Of a stretch of 64,000 nt of DNA, positions 11,649 through 20,408 are shown piece by piece. The translations under genes were made by a program, and so were the position numbers. The notes beneath the pieces were generated by a model, which saw only the letters and a list, made by a program, of their open reading frames with translations, did not search any database and was not told the DNA's origin. The stretch spans positions 124,001 to 188,000 of the forward strand of contig NZ_LLZG01000345.1 of NCBI RefSeq assembly GCF_001509475.1. The letters run 5' to 3'. The number at the start of each line of letters is the position of its first letter. The stretch's first letter is position 1. The stretch comes from Streptomyces regalis. Its GTDB lineage: Bacteria; Actinomycetota; Actinomycetes; Streptomycetales; Streptomycetaceae.

Positions 11649-12008
11649 TCAGTCCCATTCCAGGCCGCCGCGCCGCCATACGTACGCGTACGCGACGAAG
11701 ACGGTGAGCACGAAGAGCAGCATCTCCACGAGCCCGAAAACACCCAGGGCGTCGAAGGTGACGGCCCAGGGGTAGAGGAAGACGATCTCGATATCGAAGA
11801 TGATGAAGAGCATCGCCGTCAGGTAGTACTTGATCGGGAAGCGCCCGCCACCGGCCGGCGTGGGGGTCGGCTCGATGCCGCACTCATAGGCCTCGAGCTT
11901 GGCCCGGTTGTACCGCTTCGGACCGATCAGCGTGGCCATGACCACGGAGAAGATCGCAAAGCCTGCCCCGAGGGCTCCCAGTACGAGGATGGGCGCATAC
12001 GCGTTCAC
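11649..12008 (-). CDS. nuoA: NADH-quinone oxidoreductase subunit A (first gene of the nuo operon)
   Basis: Small membrane subunit (119 residues, three helices), first gene of the complex I operon. The start is GTG at 12008 behind a purine-rich GAGGAGCGAGGAGC. The family signature is present: KLEAYECGIEPTPTPAGGGRFPIKYYLTAM, here cited only to mark positions 45-75, with the conserved Glu/Cys of the ECG loop that contacts the quinone cavity. The upstream region carries a Rex-like operator at 12116-12131, which suggests redox control of the whole operon by the NADH/NAD+ ratio. Confidence 0.95.
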   Translation of the reverse strand: MNAYAPILVLGALGAGFAIFSVVMATLIGPKRYNRAKLEAYECGIEPTPTPAGGGRFPIKYYLTAMLFIIFDIEIVFLYPWAVTFDALGVFGLVEMLLFVLTVFVAYAYVWRRGGLEWD

Positions 12009-12751
12009 CGCTCCTCGCTCCTCTCAGTCGGCACTGACTGCTGGCGGTTGCACTGGGCCCACAGCCGCCTCACCAGTTCCACGAACCCCGCTCGTCCCGG
12101 CGAAGATCGAGAACATGTGAAGCAGGTCACAAGCCCAACTGCCTCGCATCTTATGCCCGTGACTCTGTGATCTGCGACACGGGGTATTACACAAGCTTTG
12201 TGATCTCCACCACCTGACGAAGGATCATGAAGCCGGAAGAGCGGCGATCTTCGCACGAGAAGCGTTCAGGTGATCACCAGAGGTGACATTTCCACTCATC
12301 GACGCAGCTCGGAGGGGTCGTCTCAATATCAAGAGAGTTCCCTTGCATGCAAATTGGTGCTGGACGAGATGTCTTGGTAGAGGCGTGCATTCACACATGA
12401 GAGGGAGCCTCGGAGCGGGATGTGGACGCGTGCACGCATTCACGAGCGACACGGGGCGGGGTTCGAGCACGGGACGCGCACACTGCTGTAACCGTTGCGT
12501 GACCTCTGCCACACCGATACGAGACCCGGAGAACCGGGCTTGGCCACCGGTCCCAACAAGTGGTAAGCGGCGGGCAATTCGGACTTAATGATGAAAGTCC
12601 GTGATCACGGGCGGGATGGAGAGGGTCCGCAATGTCCGTTACGGCGTCAATAAAGAGCGGCACGCCGGGAAATTGGGGCGGCGATTGAGTAACTGTGGCG
12701 CAGCACACGTTTCTTGAAGGTATGGAGGAGCCCCTGATACCGGTTGTTCTC
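12009..12751. other. Long intergenic region between nuoA and the NlpC/P60 gene
   Basis: About 740 bases between two divergent genes. It contains the nuo promoter region with the Rex-like operator in its left third. The rest is less G+C-rich than the neighbouring genes, with A/T-containing runs such as TCAATATCAAGAGAG. Open frames here (for example 12283-12588 plus) have Cys/Arg-rich translations with no recognisable family and no ribosome-binding site, so I do not call them genes. The right half is probably promoter and leader for the hydrolase gene; no riboswitch consensus was recognised. Confidence 0.5.
12116..12131. promoter_or_regulatory. Rex-type redox operator (ROP) upstream of nuoA
   Basis: The 16-bp sequence TGTGAAGCAGGTCACA is a palindrome with perfect TGTGA/TCACA half-sites and a 6-bp spacer. 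This is the form of the actinobacterial Rex operator (consensus TGTGAACGCGTTCACA). It lies 108 bases upstream of the nuoA GTG, where a repressor could block transcription of the operon. Rex senses NADH/NAD+ and is known in Streptomyces to control respiratory genes. The same half-site geometry would also fit a Crp/Fnr-type protein, so Rex is inferred from context. Two further TGTGA half-sites without good partners occur at 12166 and 12199. Confidence 0.6.
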
Positions 12752-13549
12752 ATGCCCCACACCGCTCACATACGTAGCCACCGGAAGCCCCGCCGCGGCG
12801 CATCGACGACCATCGCGATGCGGGCCGGAGTTGCCGGTGGCGTCCTCAGCATGGCAGCGGCAGGTGCTGCGGCCACGGCGAACGCCGCCGAGCCGGTTAC
12901 GCAGACCATCGAACTGCCCACCCTCACGGGTGACCTGGCCGACCAGCTCGCCCAGTCCGCAGACGCCACTCAGCTGGCGGCTGCGAACTACGAGCTCGAC
13001 GCCGAGCGTGACGCGGCCGCCGCCGCGGCGGCCAAGGAAGCCAAGAAGGACCTCGCCGAGGCCAAGAAGAAGGCCGAAGCGAAGAAGAAGGCCGAGGAGG
13101 CCCGTCGGGCCGCCGCAGAGGCCGCCGCCTCGCGCAGCACCGAGCGGGCCACTCTGTCCGCCTCCGCGAGCACGAGCGTGGCCGCTCCCGCCAGCGGCAG
13201 CGTCGGGACGGTCATCTCCTTCCTCCAGGCGCAGGTCGGCGACGCGTACGTCCTGGGTGCCGCCGGCCCCAACGCGTGGGACTGCTCCAGCCTGGTCCAG
13301 GCCGCGTTCAAGCAGGTCGGCGTCGACCTGCCGCGGGTCTCGCAGGACCAGTCGATGGCCGGAACCGACATCCCGCTCTCGCAGATCCAGGTCGGCGACA
13401 TCCTGTACTGGGGCGGCAAGGGCTCGGCGTACCACGTGGGCGTCTACATCGGTAACGGCCAGTACCTGGACGCGGCCAACCCCTCCAAGGGCGTCGTCAT
13501 CCAGGACCTGTCCGGATACCCGGCGTCGGGCGCGGTGCGCGTCCTCTGA
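12752..13549 (+). CDS. Secreted NlpC/P60 peptidoglycan endopeptidase with coiled-coil linker
   Basis: Cell-wall hydrolase. The N-terminus is a long Arg-rich leader followed by a hydrophobic signal segment (RAGVAGGVLSMAAAGAAATA, cleavage near ANA-AEP). Residues about 70-130 are an Ala/Lys/Glu-rich coiled coil, typical of proteins that pack against the wall or a partner. The C-terminal 115 residues are an NlpC/P60 domain with the catalytic Cys in AWDCSSLVQ and the His in YHVGVYIG. It probably cleaves the peptide stem of peptidoglycan during growth. The start is uncertain: ATG 12752 fits the signal peptide best but lacks a clear ribosome-binding site; in-frame ATG 12722 and GTG 12695 are alternatives. 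A strong terminator follows. Confidence 0.85.
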   Translation: MPHTAHIRSHRKPRRGASTTIAMRAGVAGGVLSMAAAGAAATANAAEPVTQTIELPTLTGDLADQLAQSADATQLAAANYELDAERDAAAAAAAKEAKKDLAEAKKKAEAKKKAEEARRAAAEAAASRSTERATLSASASTSVAAPASGSVGTVISFLQAQVGDAYVLGAAGPNAWDCSSLVQAAFKQVGVDLPRVSQDQSMAGTDIPLSQIQVGDILYWGGKGSAYHVGVYIGNGQYLDAANPSKGVVIQDLSGYPASGAVRVL

Positions 13550-13565
13550 GTCGCAGAGATCGCCG

Positions 13566-13600
13566 GAAGGGCCGCAGCCGCTCGGGGGCAGCGGCCCTTC
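13566..13600. terminator. Hairpin between the convergent NlpC/P60 and flavoprotein genes
   Basis: GAAGGGCCGC (13566-13575) is perfectly complementary to GCGGCCCTTC (13591-13600), with a 15-base loop. It sits 17 bases after the NlpC/P60 stop and 25 bases before the end of the minus-strand flavoprotein gene, so it can serve both directions. There is no long U tract, as is common for Streptomyces terminators. Confidence 0.75.
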
Positions 13601-13624
13601 TGGCTCATTCCAGGTCGAACCGTC

Positions 13625-15451
13625 TCATCCCAGGTCGAAGGTGTTGGGCAGGCCCAACTTGTAGCGCACCTCGTCGACCCGCTTCAGCGGCTCCAGCTCC
13701 GGGGGCCGGTACAGCTCCCAGATCCGGCAGCGCTCGGTGTCCGAATCGTCCGCTTCCAGGAGGGCGTTGACGGCGAGGCGGGCGGATTCATTGGCGCCCT
13801 CCATCGTCGCCAGGTCGACGTCCGTGCGGACGTAGTCACCCGCGAGGAAGAAGTTCGGGACCTTCGTGTGGGCCGTGGGGCGGTTGTAGAAGGTGCCTGT
13901 GGGGTGGATGAGGAGCTGTTCGCGGTTGCGCGGATCGGGGCCGCCGAGGCCCGTCACCGCCGGGTCCATGAACCAGCCGAGTCGGTCCTCGTCCCGGAGC
14001 GTGGCCTTGCCGGCGTCGTTCAGGCCGTCCTTCAGCTGAGCCCAGAGTTCGGCGACGACCTCCTCCTTGGTGCACTCCTTGGCCGTCTTGCCGTACAGGA
14101 TGCCGGGCTTGTCCCATTCCGAGATGATCGCGGAGAGGCAGTCGTGGGCCCTGCCGTCGCCGTAGTCGCGCGAGAAGTCCCGTCCGTCCCAGAACTGGGC
14201 CTGGCCGATGCCGGTCACCGACCAGGGTGAGTCGAGGCAGTTGATGTGGCCGTGCACGACCGGTGTCGGCGTGCGCAGATAGAACATCACGCCGGTCATC
14301 CAGTCCGTCTGCAGCGCGTCGCACTTGGCGAGCTGCGGGTCGGCCGCGCGCAGGGCGGGGCCCCACGTCACGCGTGCGTGCTCGACGGGCAGCGCGGAGA
14401 TGTAGTGGTCGGCGGTGACGGTGCGTTCGTCGGCGCCGTCGCGGGCCGAGACGCGGACGCCGGTCACCCGGCCGCCGTCGTAGAGGACCTCGCGGGCCTG
14501 GGTGCCGAGGACGAACTGGACACCGAGGGAGCGCAGGTGGGTCTCCCAGGGGTCGATCCAGGCCTCGCTGGTGGGGGCGTTGAGGATGCGGTCGATGTCG
14601 GCGTCGCCGTCCATGCCGCGGCCGAGCAGGCCCCACAGGAGCAGGGCCTCGATGATGACGCGGCCGACGGTTCGGGTGGACGCCACCTCCGCGCGCGTGG
14701 CGACCAGATTGCGGGTCTGGCCGATGCCGAGAACCGTGCGGTACTCCTCGCTCATCTCCTCGGCGCGGATGAAGTCCCACCACGCGACTTTCTCCCAGAC
14801 CTCCTCGCGGCGGGCGTCGCAGCTGGTGAGGTGGACGAGGAGGCGGTCGGCGAAGTAGGCGACCTCGTGGGCCGGGAGGCGGGTGCCGAGGTCCAGCACC
14901 GAGAGGATCTGGTCGCGTATCCAGCCGAGGGTGAGGTCGCCGGGGCCGGGCGGGGTGGTGGCGCGGCGGAGCGGGAAGTGCAGGTCGGGGCGGCCGCCGG
15001 AGCGGGCGAACAGGGCCTCGGTGCCGCTGCGGAGGTTGTCGTGGACGCCGTTCGCGTTGCCGGGGACGGGGATGCGGCGCATGGTGTCCGGCAGGTTCCG
15101 GTAGAAGCCGGGGAAGAAGCGGAAGCCGTGCTCGGCGGGGAGGTCCGCGCGGCCGCCGGCCGCCGTGCCGGGGACGGGCATCGAGCGGGCCTTGCCGCCG
15201 AGGGTGTCGTAGTACTCGTAGACGGTGACGGCGTAGCCGCGTTCGGCGAGTTCGTGGGCGGCGCTCAGGCCGGAGACGCCGCCACCGAGGACGGCGACGC
15301 GTTTGCCTGTCGCGGCCCTCGCGCTGCCGGCCGGCCATAAGGCGAGAGCGCCGGCCACTCCCCCGGCACCGGCCAGAAAGCGTCTGCGAGTGTGGCCGGA
15401 TGGCGTGTGACCTGTCTTCTCCTGGGGCTCCTGCGTGTGTTCTGTTGTCAT
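13625..15451 (-). CDS. Tat-exported FAD-dependent amine-oxidase/phytoene-desaturase-like flavoprotein
   Basis: 608 residues. The N-terminus carries a twin-arginine signal (HTRRRFLAGAGG followed by a hydrophobic stretch ending GSARA-ATG), so export of a folded flavoprotein is expected. A dinucleotide-binding motif, RVAVLGGGVSGLSAAHELAE, begins at about residue 50 and is followed by YEYYDTLGGKARS, the FAD ribose/phosphate region of the NAD(P)-binding-8/amine oxidase superfamily. The C-terminal part has LAGDYVRTDVDLATMEGANESA (cited for its GDY...ATMEGA pattern), the second FAD contact of desaturase-like enzymes. The family includes phytoene desaturases and hydroxysqualene dehydroxylases. The substrate cannot be told from sequence, and no isoprenoid gene is adjacent. 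It is convergent with the NlpC/P60 gene. Confidence 0.8.
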   Translation of the reverse strand: MTTEHTQEPQEKTGHTPSGHTRRRFLAGAGGVAGALALWPAGSARAATGKRVAVLGGGVSGLSAAHELAERGYAVTVYEYYDTLGGKARSMPVPGTAAGGRADLPAEHGFRFFPGFYRNLPDTMRRIPVPGNANGVHDNLRSGTEALFARSGGRPDLHFPLRRATTPPGPGDLTLGWIRDQILSVLDLGTRLPAHEVAYFADRLLVHLTSCDARREEVWEKVAWWDFIRAEEMSEEYRTVLGIGQTRNLVATRAEVASTRTVGRVIIEALLLWGLLGRGMDGDADIDRILNAPTSEAWIDPWETHLRSLGVQFVLGTQAREVLYDGGRVTGVRVSARDGADERTVTADHYISALPVEHARVTWGPALRAADPQLAKCDALQTDWMTGVMFYLRTPTPVVHGHINCLDSPWSVTGIGQAQFWDGRDFSRDYGDGRAHDCLSAIISEWDKPGILYGKTAKECTKEEVVAELWAQLKDGLNDAGKATLRDEDRLGWFMDPAVTGLGGPDPRNREQLLIHPTGTFYNRPTAHTKVPNFFLAGDYVRTDVDLATMEGANESARLAVNALLEADDSDTERCRIWELYRPPELEPLKRVDEVRYKLGLPNTFDLG

Positions 15452-15558
15452 GAGTCCGTGAGGGTAGGGAGGGTCCGCGGAGGTCGGAAGCCCGTTTCTT
15501 CGCCGGCCACAGCATCCTCACAACACGCGACAGCACAAGGACACAAGGAGAGACAGCG

Positions 15559-16185
15559 ATGCCCAGCGTTTTCGTGCAAGGCAGGCCCGTCGAGTCGTAT
15601 CCGCCGCTCGCGCCCGAGGCCCGGCGTGGGTCGGTGCGCAGGATCACCGAGGTGGGCGAAGAGGTGCTGCACAAGCCGTGCCGGGACGTCACCGAGTTCG
15701 GGCCCGATCTCGCCGCGCTCATCGACGACATGTTCCTGACGATGTACGTCGCCGACGGGGCGGGACTGGCGGCGAACCAAGTCGGTGTCGATCTGCGGCT
15801 GTTCGTGTACGACTGCCCGGACGACGACGGGGCCCGGCATGTCGGGCACATCGTGAACCCGGTGCTGGAGCCACTCGACCCGGCCGGGCGCAGGCTGCTC
15901 GACGACAGCGAGGGCTGCCTCTCCGTGCCGGGCGCGGTGATGGACGTGCCGCGTCCGGACCGGGCCGTGGTGCGCGGGTACGACAGGGACGGCGAGCCGC
16001 TCGTGATCGAGGGCACGGGGTACTTCGCGCGGTGCCTCGCCCACGAGACCGACCACGTGGGCGGGCACGTCTACCTGGACCGGCTCTCCAAGCGTGAACG
16101 CAAGGACGCGCTGCGGCAGGTGGCGGACCGGCGGGAAGAGGTCTTCGCACGCCGGGCCGCCAACGTCGAGGCCCTCAACGGGTAG
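15559..16185 (+). CDS. def: Peptide deformylase
   Basis: Removes the formyl group from nascent N-terminal fMet. All three active-site motifs are intact: [10 protein letters not shown] near residue 67, EGCLSVPG near 118 (metal-binding Cys), and [10 protein letters not shown] near 159 (HExxH; His/His metal ligands and catalytic Glu). At 208 residues it is slightly longer than E. coli Def because of an N-terminal extension. The ATG at 15559 follows AAGGAGAGACAGCG. It is divergent from the flavoprotein and convergent with the reductase gene, 11 bases away. Streptomyces usually has several deformylases; which role this one plays cannot be told. Confidence 0.93.
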   Translation: MPSVFVQGRPVESYPPLAPEARRGSVRRITEVGEEVLHKPCRDVTEFGPDLAALIDDMFLTMYVADGAGLAANQVGVDLRLFVYDCPDDDGARHVGHIVNPVLEPLDPAGRRLLDDSEGCLSVPGAVMDVPRPDRAVVRGYDRDGEPLVIEGTGYFARCLAHETDHVGGHVYLDRLSKRERKDALRQVADRREEVFARRAANVEALNG

Positions 16186-16196
16186 TCACCGCCGGG

Positions 16197-17504
16197 TCAG
16201 GCCTTCGGCGCCACCTTGCTCAGCCCGTTGATGATCCGGTCCATCGCGTCGCCGCCCGTCGGGTCGGTGAGGTTGGCCAGGAGCTTCAGGGTGAACTTCA
16301 TCAGGAGCGGGTGGGTCAGGCCGCGCTGGGCCGCGATCTTCATGACCTTCGGGTTGCCGATGAGCTTCACGAAGGCGCGGCCCAGCGTGTAGTAGCCGCC
16401 GTAGGTGTCCTTCAGCACGCGCGGGTAGCGCTGGAGGGCGAGTTCACGGCCCGCGGGAGTCGACCGGGCGTGGGCCTGGACGATGACGTCGGCGGCGATC
16501 TGGCCGGACTCCATGGCGTAGGCGATGCCCTCGCCGTTGAAGGGGTTCACCAGGCCGCCGGCGTCGCCGACCAGCAGCAGGCCCTTGGTGTAGTGCGGTT
16601 GGCGGTTGAAGGCCATGGGCAGGGCGGCGCCGCGGATCGGGCCGGTCATGTTGTCCGGGGTGTAGCCCCAGTCCTCGGGCATGGAGGCGCACCAGGCCTT
16701 CAGGACCTCACGCCAGTCCAGCTCCTTGAAGGAGTCGGAGGTGTTCAGGACACCGAGGCCGACGTTCGACGTGCCGTCGCCCATGCCGAAGATCCAGCCG
16801 TAGCCGGGCAGGAGGCGGTCCTCGCCGGGGCCACGGCGGTCCCACAGCTCCAGCCAGGACTCGAGGTAGTCGTCCTCGTGGCGGGGGCTTTCGAAATACG
16901 TCCGTACGGCCACGCCCATCGGGCGGTCCTCGCGGCGGTGCAGGCCCATCGCCAGGGACAGGCGGGTGGAGTTGCCGTCGGCGGCGACGACCAGCGGCGC
17001 GTGGAAGGTGACCTCGCGCTTCTCCTCGCCGAGCTTGGCGTGGACGCCGGTGATGCGACCGGTGCGGTCGTCGATGATCGGGGCGCCGACGTTGCAGCGC
17101 TCGTAGAGGCGGGCGCCGGCCTTCTGGGCCTGGCGGGCGAGTTGCTCGTCGAAGTCGTCGCGCTTGCGGACGAGGCCGTAGTCGGGGAAGGAGGCGAGGT
17201 CGGGCCAGTCCAGCTGGAGGCGCACGCCGCCGCCGATGATCCTGAGCCCCTTGTTGCGCAGCCAGCCGGCTTCCTCGGAGATGTCGATGCCCATCGCCAC
17301 CAGCTGTTTGACGGCGCGCGGAGTCAGGCCGTCACCGCAGACCTTCTCCCGCGGGAACTCGGTCTTCTCCAGCAGGAGTACGTCGAGGCCGGACTTGGCC
17401 AGGTGGTACGCCGTCGTGGCGCCGGCCGGCCCCGCGCCCACGACGATCACATCGGCGGTGTTCTCGGAGAGGGGGGAGGAGAGTGGCTCGGTCACGACAG
17501 TCAC
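16197..17504 (-). CDS. Geranylgeranyl reductase family FAD oxidoreductase, probable menaquinone side-chain reductase
   Basis: 435 residues. An N-terminal FAD motif, VIVVGAGPAGATTAYHLAKS, is at residue 20, followed by EKTEFPREKVCGDGLTPRAV (the CGDG motif typical of geranylgeranyl reductases). VGDAGGLVNPFNGEGIAYAM is near residue 300. Actinobacterial relatives such as mycobacterial MenJ reduce isoprene units of menaquinone, giving the partially saturated MK-9(Hn) that Streptomyces uses. The location 1 kb from menG and near mqnC supports that role; reduction of another polyprenyl chain is possible. The start is GTG 17504 behind GGGGAGATCCCGCC. The membrane-surface location is inferred from the lipid substrate. 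Confidence 0.8.
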   Translation of the reverse strand: MTVVTEPLSSPLSENTADVIVVGAGPAGATTAYHLAKSGLDVLLLEKTEFPREKVCGDGLTPRAVKQLVAMGIDISEEAGWLRNKGLRIIGGGVRLQLDWPDLASFPDYGLVRKRDDFDEQLARQAQKAGARLYERCNVGAPIIDDRTGRITGVHAKLGEEKREVTFHAPLVVAADGNSTRLSLAMGLHRREDRPMGVAVRTYFESPRHEDDYLESWLELWDRRGPGEDRLLPGYGWIFGMGDGTSNVGLGVLNTSDSFKELDWREVLKAWCASMPEDWGYTPDNMTGPIRGAALPMAFNRQPHYTKGLLLVGDAGGLVNPFNGEGIAYAMESGQIAADVIVQAHARSTPAGRELALQRYPRVLKDTYGGYYTLGRAFVKLIGNPKVMKIAAQRGLTHPLLMKFTLKLLANLTDPTGGDAMDRIINGLSKVAPKA

Positions 17505-17602
17505 GGCGGGATCTCCCCAAGTTCGAAATCTGTGTGCCGACCGGCACTGGACATGGGCAGTCTATTCAGCAGCATTGATCACCCGGCTGAAGGGCTGCCT
17601 CC

Positions 17603-18109
17603 GTGAACCGAGCTCTCCCTGTCGTACGGCTCCGTGTCCCCACCGATGAGGACGCCGTCGCCTGGCATCGGGTCTTCGCCCACCCGGATGTCATGGAGTT
17701 CCACGGCGGCAGGGCGGCGGAGCTGTCCGTCTACGAGGAACTCACCGCCCGCCAGCGCCGGCACGACGCCGAGCGCGGGTTCTGCCTGTGGACCATGCTC
17801 GACGAGGACGAGCAGGTCATCGGCTTCACCGGAGCCCAGCCGTGGGAGCGGGCCTGGGGGCCCACGGGTGAGATCGAGATCGGCTGGCGGCTGGGGCGGG
17901 AGCACTGGGGCAAGGGGTATGTCACCGCCGCCGCGCAGGTGACGCTGGAGCGGGTGCGAGCGGCCGGGGTTCCGAGCGTGGTGGCGATGGTCGACGCCCG
18001 CAACGAGCGGTCGATCGCGGTGACGCGGCGGCTGGAGATGCGGCTCGCCGAAGTGTTCACCACCCCGGATGCGCGGCACCAGGGGCACTGCTACCGGCTC
18101 GATCTGTGA
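17603..18109 (+). CDS. GNAT-family N-acetyltransferase (RimJ/RimL-like)
   Basis: 168 residues, single acetyltransferase_3-type GNAT domain. The acetyl-CoA pyrophosphate loop is seen at GREHWGKGYVTAAAQ (R/Q-x-x-G-x-G/A pattern), and the C-terminal part VDARNERSIAVTRRLEMR matches the conserved N-x-x-S-x-x-x-x-x-K/R-L-G element. Such enzymes acetylate ribosomal protein N-termini or small amines; the substrate is unknown. The start is GTG 17603 with AAGGG upstream. It is divergent from the reductase gene, with about 100 bases between them. Confidence 0.85.
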   Translation: MNRALPVVRLRVPTDEDAVAWHRVFAHPDVMEFHGGRAAELSVYEELTARQRRHDAERGFCLWTMLDEDEQVIGFTGAQPWERAWGPTGEIEIGWRLGREHWGKGYVTAAAQVTLERVRAAGVPSVVAMVDARNERSIAVTRRLEMRLAEVFTTPDARHQGHCYRLDL

Positions 18110-18240
18110 CGCCGAATCCACCACTCTTCATCCACCACTCTTCGTGACTCTGAGTAACAGACTGCTACAGAAAGGTACTTGACGCTTCCGGACGACACCT
18201 CCGGGCGGTTACCCTGCCAGTACCGCTGGGGGTGACATCT

Positions 18241-18579
18241 GTGCGTATAACACCCAAAACGCCCGAGGTGCGGGTGCCGAAGCTCGTCGGTCTGATGGCC
18301 ATGGACGCACGCGAGGCTGCGAAGTCGCACGGCCTGCTCCTCAACGCACCGGACCGGCCGGACTTCCACCTCACCGTCGTCGACTACGTCGTACGCCAGT
18401 ACCCCCAGCCCGGTGCCGAGGTGCCGCGGGACTCCCTGGTCTACGTCTGGTTCGACTTCGGCGAGGGTGAGGGCGGCGGAGGCGTACGCGAGCCACGCAT
18501 CCCGCGGCCGCCCAAGGGCGGGCTGGAGCGCGAGCTCGACGAGCCCGGAGACCCGTACCCCGTCGTCAGCTCTGCTTGA
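18241..18579 (+). CDS. Small PASTA-domain protein
   Basis: About 112 residues. Residues 10-75 form one PASTA domain: [18 protein letters not shown], then GLLLNAPD and [20 protein letters not shown], the usual P-x-L-x-G...A...L...Q-P-x-P-G...V pattern. PASTA domains bind muropeptide or lipid II in kinases and penicillin-binding proteins, but this protein has neither a signal peptide nor a transmembrane helix, so its place of action is unclear. A Pro/Arg/Glu tail follows. The start GTG 18241 is preferred because CTGGGGGTGA lies at the right distance; an in-frame GTG at 18232 would add three residues. Its 3' end overlaps menG by 14 bases on the opposite strand. Confidence 0.75.
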   Translation: MRITPKTPEVRVPKLVGLMAMDAREAAKSHGLLLNAPDRPDFHLTVVDYVVRQYPQPGAEVPRDSLVYVWFDFGEGEGGGGVREPRIPRPPKGGLERELDEPGDPYPVVSSA

Positions 18580-19261
18580 AGCCCCGGTGCAGAGCCACCA
18601 CCCCGCCCGTCAGGTTCCGCCAGGCCACCTTCGACCAGCCGGCCTTGCGCAGGCGTTCGGCGAGGGCCGGCTGGTCGGGCCAGGCGCGGATCGACTCGGC
18701 GAGGTAGACATACGCGTCGGGGTTCGAGGACACCGCGCGGGCGACCGGGGGCAGGGCGCGCATCAGGTACTCGGTGTAGACCGTGCGGAAGGGCGCCCAG
18801 GTCGGGTGCGAGAACTCGCAGATCACGACCCGGCCGCCGGGCCGCGTCACCCGGTACATCTCGCGCAGGGCGGCGTCGAAGTCCTGGACGTTGCGCAGCC
18901 CGAAGGAGATGGTGACCGCGTCGAAGGTGTCGTCCCGGAACGGCAGCCTCGTCGCGTCGCCCGCCGTGAGCGGCAGCCACGGGTGCTTCTTCTTGCCGAC
19001 CTGGAGCATGCCGAGGGAGAAGTCGCAGGGGACGACGTACGCGCCCGTCTGCGCGAAGGGCAGGGACGAGGTGGCCGTGCCGGCCGCCAGGTCGAGGACC
19101 TTCTGCGCGGGGCGGGCGTCGACCGCCTTCGCCACCTCCTTGCGCCACACGCGGTCCTGGCCGAGCGACAGCACGTCGTTGGTCAGGTCGTACCGTTCCG
19201 CCACGTCGTCGAACATCGAGGCGACTTCGTGCGGCTGCTTGTTCAGGGAAGCGCGGGTCAC
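18566..19261 (-). CDS. menG: Demethylmenaquinone methyltransferase
   Basis: Last step of menaquinone synthesis: SAM-dependent C-methylation of the naphthoquinone ring. 231 residues. The UbiE/MenG signature is complete: [20 protein letters not shown] near residue 16, the SAM loop [37 protein letters not shown], and [14 protein letters not shown]. The start is GTG 19261. mqnC lies 2 kb away and other futalosine-pathway genes elsewhere in the window, so the ring it methylates comes from that route rather than from a menFDHCEB cluster. Confidence 0.94.
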   Translation of the reverse strand: MTRASLNKQPHEVASMFDDVAERYDLTNDVLSLGQDRVWRKEVAKAVDARPAQKVLDLAAGTATSSLPFAQTGAYVVPCDFSLGMLQVGKKKHPWLPLTAGDATRLPFRDDTFDAVTISFGLRNVQDFDAALREMYRVTRPGGRVVICEFSHPTWAPFRTVYTEYLMRALPPVARAVSSNPDAYVYLAESIRAWPDQPALAERLRKAGWSKVAWRNLTGGVVALHRGFKQS

Positions 19262-19304
19262 GTGCTCATTCTTGCAGCAGCCCGCACGGAAGCAGCCGAG
19301 GCCC

Positions 19305-20095
19305 TCACGGAACGAGCCTGGGCTTCTTCTTCCCGGCCACGTCCTCCACCCAGCCGCAGAGCAGGACGAACAGCGCGATCAGGATCCAGCCGATGCCGAA
19401 CATGAACCACTGGCTCTCCAGCGGCAGGTACTTCTCGAACACGGGCACGTTCCAGAACTGGTCGATCAGCGGGACGGCGAGGATGAGGGCGATCTCGTGC
19501 CAGAGGTAGATCGTGACCGCGCGCGCGTTGAAGACGGTGACGAGGCGGTCCGTGCGGCGCGTGAAGGCGTACCAGCCGCCGTACGCGATCGCCACGAGAG
19601 ACAGGGCGGCGACGGCGAACGGCTTCAGCCGCCGCAGGACGCCGTCGCGGTGCGCGAAGCCGAGGATCCAGCAGAAGAGGAACGTGGCCAGGTCGGTGAG
19701 CGCGCTGCCGAAGCGGTTGTCCGGGGGCTCCCATGCGAAGTGGAGGACGAGGATCGGGCCCAGCGAGAGCAGCAGCACCGCCACCGGGGCCAGGCGGAAC
19801 ACCCGCAGCAGCAGGGGGCAACAGGACGAACCAGAGGTACGTGCGCAGGTACCAGAGGATCTCCCAGGCCTGCCGGCCCCACGCGTTGCCCGGCGGGTCG
19901 CCCAGCGGCACGATCCAGTAGACGATCTGCCGGCCCGGCATCCACCCGTGGACCAGCATCGCAAGGGCCACGAAAAGGCCCCAGAACCAGAAGGGCGGCA
20001 GGAGCGGCGCATCCGGCTTCTCACGACCTTCGGCGCGGGCCGCTCCAGGGGCTTTGGGTGTCGAAGTAACGGTCACGTACGCCGACCGTCGGCGG
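19305..20095 (-). pseudogene. Degraded acyltransferase-3 family membrane protein
   Basis: Remnant of a polytopic O-acyltransferase. It is readable only by joining frames. A short N-terminal relic, VRDRYFDT (about 20060-20085), resembles the start of this family in Streptomyces. It is followed after a deletion by LPPFWFWGLFVALAMLVHGW to LWYLRTYLWFVLL in one frame. A frameshift near 19815-19825 (within GCAGGGGGCAACAG) then moves to a second frame with LLLRVFRLAPVAVLLLSL through VTIYLWHEIALILAVPLID (catalytic-region-like YLWHE) to the stop at 19305. The stretch YAFTRRTDRLVT also looks internally shortened. A single frameshift could be a sequencing error, but the deletions cannot. It follows the glycosyltransferase remnant, so both were probably one surface-polysaccharide operon. 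Confidence 0.7.
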
Positions 20096-20148
20096 AGTAG
20101 CCTGCACCGCCACCCTGCTGTGCGCTCCCATCAGCTCCCCCGCCGGCG

Positions 20149-20396
20149 TCAGGAGTGGATGAGGACCAGGTACATCATCTGGCGGTTGGCGAGTTGCTGG
20201 AGCGGCATCATCAGCAGGTAGCGGTACTTCTCCCGGTCCAGGCGGAAGGCGTACGCCGCGCACAGCGGCTGCACGCCGAGGACCGCCAGCCAAGCCAGCA
20301 GGGCCGCCGTGAAGTCGACGAAGATCATCGAGTAGACGGTGAAGACGTCGATCAGCGGCGCGCTGTGGTTGATCGCGCCCACGCGGCGGAGCCCCT
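20149..20396 (-). pseudogene. C-terminal remnant of a membrane glycosyltransferase
   Basis: About 80 codons, from VGAINHSAPLIDVFTVYSM to NRQMMYLVLIHS and a stop. Two hydrophobic helices (IFVDFTAALLAWLAVLGV and PLCAAYAFRL) and the ending LMMPLQQLANRQMMYLVLIHS (cited for its PLQQ.ANRQMMYLV pattern) are typical of the C-terminus of Streptomyces polysaccharide deacetylase/glycosyltransferase-2 proteins. The catalytic N-terminal part is gone: sequence upstream of about 20396 is already the end of the next gene. One base out of frame, the reading continues LTPAGELMGAHSRVAV, the likely original tail. It therefore has both a large 5' deletion and a 3' frameshift. Confidence 0.65.
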
Positions 20397-20408
20397 GAAG
20401 GGCGCGCC

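Noticed and set aside
12166..12203. Two further TGTGA sites as full Rex operators
   Set aside because: Their partner half-sites (ACACG, CCACC) match poorly; mentioned only as half-sites.
12461..12490. GGTTCGAGCAC stretch resembling a tRNA T-loop
   Set aside because: No matching acceptor, D or anticodon stems can be folded around it.
12283..12588. 101-codon frame in the nuo upstream region
   Set aside because: No ribosome-binding site, codon third positions not G+C-biased, Cys/Trp-rich translation; treated as non-coding.
12530..12720. Possible c-di-AMP (ydaO) riboswitch before the NlpC/P60 gene
   Set aside because: Such riboswitches precede cell-wall hydrolase genes in actinobacteria, but I could not find the conserved core sequences in this leader.
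13625..15451. Naming the Tat flavoprotein as a carotenoid phytoene desaturase
   Set aside because: No crtB/crtE-type genes nearby and a Tat signal is not expected of carotenoid desaturases; kept as a general family call.
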